Below are positions 61,497 to 64,000 of a DNA stretch of 64,000 nt, piece after piece; positions within the stretch are counted from its first letter, which is position 1; the number at the start of each line of letters is the position of its first letter. The DNA is from Kordiimonadaceae bacterium UBA4441 (GTDB taxonomy: Bacteria; Pseudomonadota; Alphaproteobacteria; Sphingomonadales; Emcibacteraceae), in NCBI GenBank assembly GCA_002390425.1, contig DGPL01000049.1, forward strand, positions 3,028 through 67,027, read 5' to 3'. The notes under the pieces were generated by a model, which did not search any database, was not told the DNA's origin, and worked only from the letters and a program-made list of their open reading frames with translations. The translations under genes and the position numbers were made by a program.

Positions 61497-62645
61497 TTAA
61501 TCAATCAACAATTTGATCTGTGGTGCTGATTTTGGTTCGATCGAATCTTCGACATCATCCATATCTTCAAGCTGTATTTTTTCAATAATATCAGCTTTTG
61601 ATTGAATTTTACGGCTTGATGTTTCAATTAAATCGATATCTTTTTCCGCTTGGGAAAAATGATTACGAAGACTGGAAACACGTTTATCCAAACGGTCCAT
61701 ATCATCCGATAACGTTGAAACATGTTTTTGAATGACCCCTGCTTGATCACGAATACGTGCATCTTTTAGCACAGCACGAACCGTATTTAAGGTTGCCATC
61801 AAAGTGGTCGGGCTGACAATCCAAACTTTTGCTTTATATGATTTTTCAACAACATCTGTAAAATTACTATGGAGTTCCGCATAAACCGCTTCGCTCGGCA
61901 AAAACATAAGTGCAGATTCAGCCGTAACACCCGGTAAAATATATTTTGCTGCGATATCATTCACATGTTTCATCATATCGGTTTTAAAAGCGGCTTTCGC
62001 TTGCTTTTTATCATTATCAGTTTCAGCGGCTCCTAATCGATGATAACTTTCAAGCGGAAACTTCGCATCAACAACAATTGACCCTGGTGGATTTGGAAGT
62101 TTGATTAAACAGTCCGCTCTGCTTTTATTTTCCAGAGTAGCTTGAAATTCATAAGCATTCGGCGGAAGGATCGAAGATACAAGATCGTTAAGCTGTATTT
62201 CACCAAAAGCACCACGCGCTTGTTTGTTTGATAAAATATCCTGCAAACCAACCATCTGTCCTGATAAATCTGTGATGTTTTTTTGTGCCTCATCAATAAC
62301 AGCTAGACGTTCTTTTAATTTCTCTAGGCTTTCGCCTGTTTTTTCATTGGATTGAACCAAACTATCGCCAACACGTTTACTAACCGCATCAAGTCTTTCA
62401 TGCATGGTTCGTTTCATTTCTTCTTGTTGTAAAGAATGGCTTTCAGACATGGTTTTAATGCGGGCTTCAAGTCCAGCATTCATTTGCAATACCGATAGAA
62501 GGTGCCGCTCAGCATTATCCGCCGCAATCTGCCTCTCTTCACTATCCATACGAGCACGATTATTAATGAAGTAAAGAACCGCACATAATAATAAGGCAAT
62601 CACGCCCATACCGGCTAATATTACGACATTTTGATCGATGATCAC
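61497..62645 (-). CDS. rmuC: DNA recombination protein RmuC
   Basis: A 382-residue protein with one N-terminal membrane helix (VVILAGMGVIALLLCAVLYFINN), a coiled coil (about 30-130) and the RmuC nuclease-like domain: KQARGAFGEIQLNDLVSSILPPNAYEFQ, IVVDAKFPLESYHRL, and FLPSEAVYAELHSNF with PTTLMATLNTVRAVLKD. RmuC limits DNA inversions between short repeats. Length fits shorter alphaproteobacterial forms. It is divergent from def across 85 bases. Confidence 0.93.
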   Translation of the reverse strand: MIIDQNVVILAGMGVIALLLCAVLYFINNRARMDSEERQIAADNAERHLLSVLQMNAGLEARIKTMSESHSLQQEEMKRTMHERLDAVSKRVGDSLVQSNEKTGESLEKLKERLAVIDEAQKNITDLSGQMVGLQDILSNKQARGAFGEIQLNDLVSSILPPNAYEFQATLENKSRADCLIKLPNPPGSIVVDAKFPLESYHRLGAAETDNDKKQAKAAFKTDMMKHVNDIAAKYILPGVTAESALMFLPSEAVYAELHSNFTDVVEKSYKAKVWIVSPTTLMATLNTVRAVLKDARIRDQAGVIQKHVSTLSDDMDRLDKRVSSLRNHFSQAEKDIDLIETSSRKIQSKADIIEKIQLEDMDDVEDSIEPKSAPQIKLLID

Positions 62646-62730
62646 GTTTTCCGTCTCCTTATGGTCTTGACCTTATCGTCAACACATATTACCTACCATT
62701 TGTAAGATTAAAAGGATAAGATGAAAAATT

Positions 62731-63246
62731 ATGGCTATTTTACCGATTGTAACAGTTCCGGACCCGCTTCTTAAAAAAGTGTCTGAACCCGTTGAAAAAG
62801 TGGATGACAAGGTACGCGCCTTTTTGGATGATATGCTTGAAACCATGTATGCTGCGCCAGGTATCGGACTTGCCGCCGTTCAAGTTGGTAAATTATGGCG
62901 CATTTTGGTCATTGATATAGCATCAGACGATGAAGAGCCAAACCCAATGTATTTCATCAATCCAGTTATCACGTGGACTTCAGAAGAATTCAACACCTAT
63001 AACGAAGGATGTCTTTCAATACCAGAACAATATGCAGATGTTGAGCGGCCCGCAGAATGTAAAGTCGATTTCATCGATTATAATGGTGATGAAAAGGAAA
63101 TTCATGCGGACGGTCTTCTAGCGACCTGTATTCAACACGAAATGGACCATTTAAACGGCGTGGTTTTTATTGATTATCTTTCCAAAATAAAACGCGGTAT
63201 CTATGTCCGAAAAGTCAAGAAGCTCGTAAGAGAAAAAGAAGAGTAA
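62731..63246 (+). CDS. def: Peptide deformylase
   Basis: A 171-residue Fe/Zn enzyme removing the formyl group from new proteins. All three family motifs are present: GIGLAAVQVG (about 44-53), EGCLS (with ligand Cys) and QHEMDHLNG (two ligand His and catalytic Glu). The N-terminus MAILPIVTVPDPLLKKVS is canonical, so ATG 62731 is the start although its AAAGG site is 14 bases away; an out-of-frame ATG at 62721 has better spacing. It lies 11 bases before fmt, the usual def-fmt pair. Confidence 0.96.
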   Translation: MAILPIVTVPDPLLKKVSEPVEKVDDKVRAFLDDMLETMYAAPGIGLAAVQVGKLWRILVIDIASDDEEPNPMYFINPVITWTSEEFNTYNEGCLSIPEQYADVERPAECKVDFIDYNGDEKEIHADGLLATCIQHEMDHLNGVVFIDYLSKIKRGIYVRKVKKLVREKEE

Positions 63247-63257
63247 GGGATAACAAT

Positions 63258-64000
63258 ATGCGCATTGCTTTTATGGGGACACCTGATTTTTCGGTCAGTG
63301 CGCTTAAATCCATTATCAAAGCAGGCCACGAGGTTGTTGCCGTCTATAGCCAACCACCCCGCCCCGCAGGAAGAGGGAAAAAAGAACGTCCCTCGCCTGT
63401 GCACGCATATGCACTTGCGCAGAATATCCCCGTTCACACCCCGCTAAATTTTAAAGAAGAAAAAGACCGTGTTGATTTTAACAATTTAAATTTGGATGTG
63501 GCCATAGTTGTTGCCTATGGATTGATTCTCCCTCAAGAAATTTTAGACACACCAAAATTTGGCTGTCTTAATATTCATGCATCACTTCTTCCGCGCTGGC
63601 GAGGAGCGGCACCAATCCACCGCGCCATTATGGCAGGTGATAGTGAAACTGGTGTAGGTATTATGCAAATGGAAGCAGGACTTGATACGGGGCCAGTTCA
63701 TCTTGAAAAAAGAATTCCCATTGAACACTCTGATACCACGGGAACCCTTCATGATAAACTTAGTTTGTTAGGTGCGGATGCAATAGTCGAAGTCTTAAAA
63801 AATATAGAAACGAGCTCTCCTGCCCCACAATCATTCGAGGGCGTTACTTATGCAAAAAAAATTGATAAATCTGAAGCGCATATTGATTGGCAAAAATCAG
63901 CACGTGATTTAAGAAATCATATCCATGGCCTGTCACCTTTCCCAGGTGCTTGGTGCGAAATGAATGGGGAACGAATAAAAATTCATAATGTCGGCATCTC
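63258..64000 (+). CDS. fmt: Methionyl-tRNA formyltransferase, N-terminal part
   Basis: The gene runs off the right edge; 247 residues are visible, with no stop. It formylates initiator Met-tRNA using 10-formyl-tetrahydrofolate. The N-terminus MRIAFMGTPDFSVSALK, GRGKKERPSPVHAYA and the catalytic NIHASLLPRWRGAAPIHRAI (with Asn, His and later Asp in GLDTGPVH) are all present, followed by the linker and the start of the C-terminal domain (FPGAWCEM). ATG lies 11 bases after the def stop. Confidence 0.95.
   Translation, partial: MRIAFMGTPDFSVSALKSIIKAGHEVVAVYSQPPRPAGRGKKERPSPVHAYALAQNIPVHTPLNFKEEKDRVDFNNLNLDVAIVVAYGLILPQEILDTPKFGCLNIHASLLPRWRGAAPIHRAIMAGDSETGVGIMQMEAGLDTGPVHLEKRIPIEHSDTTGTLHDKLSLLGADAIVEVLKNIETSSPAPQSFEGVTYAKKIDKSEAHIDWQKSARDLRNHIHGLSPFPGAWCEMNGERIKIHNVGI

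Overview
This A+T-rich 64-kb window is a chromosomal segment of a member of the Alphaproteobacteria. The evidence is a circularly permuted two-piece tmRNA gene beside an alpha-type sspB, alphaproteobacterial families (DUF2842, DUF1134, RHH_4, DUF6460), the order bamD-recN-ligA, a nearly complete dcw cluster, and CtrA-like (TTAA-N7-TTAA) and CcrM-like (GANTC) motifs at the division-gene promoters. Genus cannot be set from the sequence alone; an A+T-rich marine or Kordiimonadales/Emcibacter-like lineage is only a guess. No insertion sequence, prophage, CRISPR array or tRNA gene was seen, and coding is dense on both strands.

Layout. 1-5.5 kb: end of a DUF2842 gene, a DUF1134 lipoprotein, yaaA, a MATE exporter, cytochrome b561, a small DUF6460-like gene with an interrupted start, a lipoprotein and a threonine aldolase. 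5.5-9.5 kb: ilvD-thrC and a SIMPL-domain protein whose ribosome binding site lies in a hairpin. 9.5-13.6 kb: thyA-folA, permuted ssrA, sspB, class I fumarase and a small RHH protein. 13.6-25.2 kb: a giant AsmA-like protein, a CLC channel, a UvrD helicase, three tandem DUF2807 (GIN) adhesin-like proteins, prmA and a small orphan. 25.3-29.9 kb: bamD-recN-ligA. 30.1-32.7 kb: znuA-like gene, Lrp/AsnC regulator and hpd, sitting where many relatives carry lpxC. 32.8-50.1 kb: dcw cluster on the minus strand, transcribed mraZ-rsmH-ftsL-ftsI-murE-murF-mraY-ftsW-murG-murC-murB-ddl-ftsQ-ftsA-ftsZ; murD is absent. 50.1-54.4 kb: three PilZ-domain genes around a dipeptidyl peptidase and rnpB. 54.5-64 kb: LptM-like lipoprotein, AmpD-like amidase, DMT transporter, DjlA-like co-chaperone, fused 5-oxoprolinase, SLT lipoprotein, rmuC, def and the start of fmt.

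How it fits together. The dcw genes make lipid II (MurC, E, F, MraY, MurG, Ddl, MurB) and the divisome (FtsZ, A, Q, W, I, L); many adjacent genes overlap by the four bases ATGA, which suggests translational coupling. The mraZ upstream region carries ATGGGAT-type repeats at about one-helical-turn spacing, candidate MraZ boxes, plus a CtrA-like half-site pair. The ftsA-ftsZ gap carries a perfect CtrA-type box and four GANTC sites, as expected for Caulobacter-like cell-cycle control. tmRNA tags stalled products and SspB, encoded next door, would deliver them to ClpXP. Def and Fmt form the usual formyl-methionine pair.

Most of the window is well-known housekeeping sequence; I see no clearly new multi-gene system. 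The best leads are regulatory (phased repeats, CtrA/GANTC clusters, hairpins over ribosome binding sites) and architectural (missing murD and lpxC, PilZ trio, GIN triplet, two genes with broken 5' ends).
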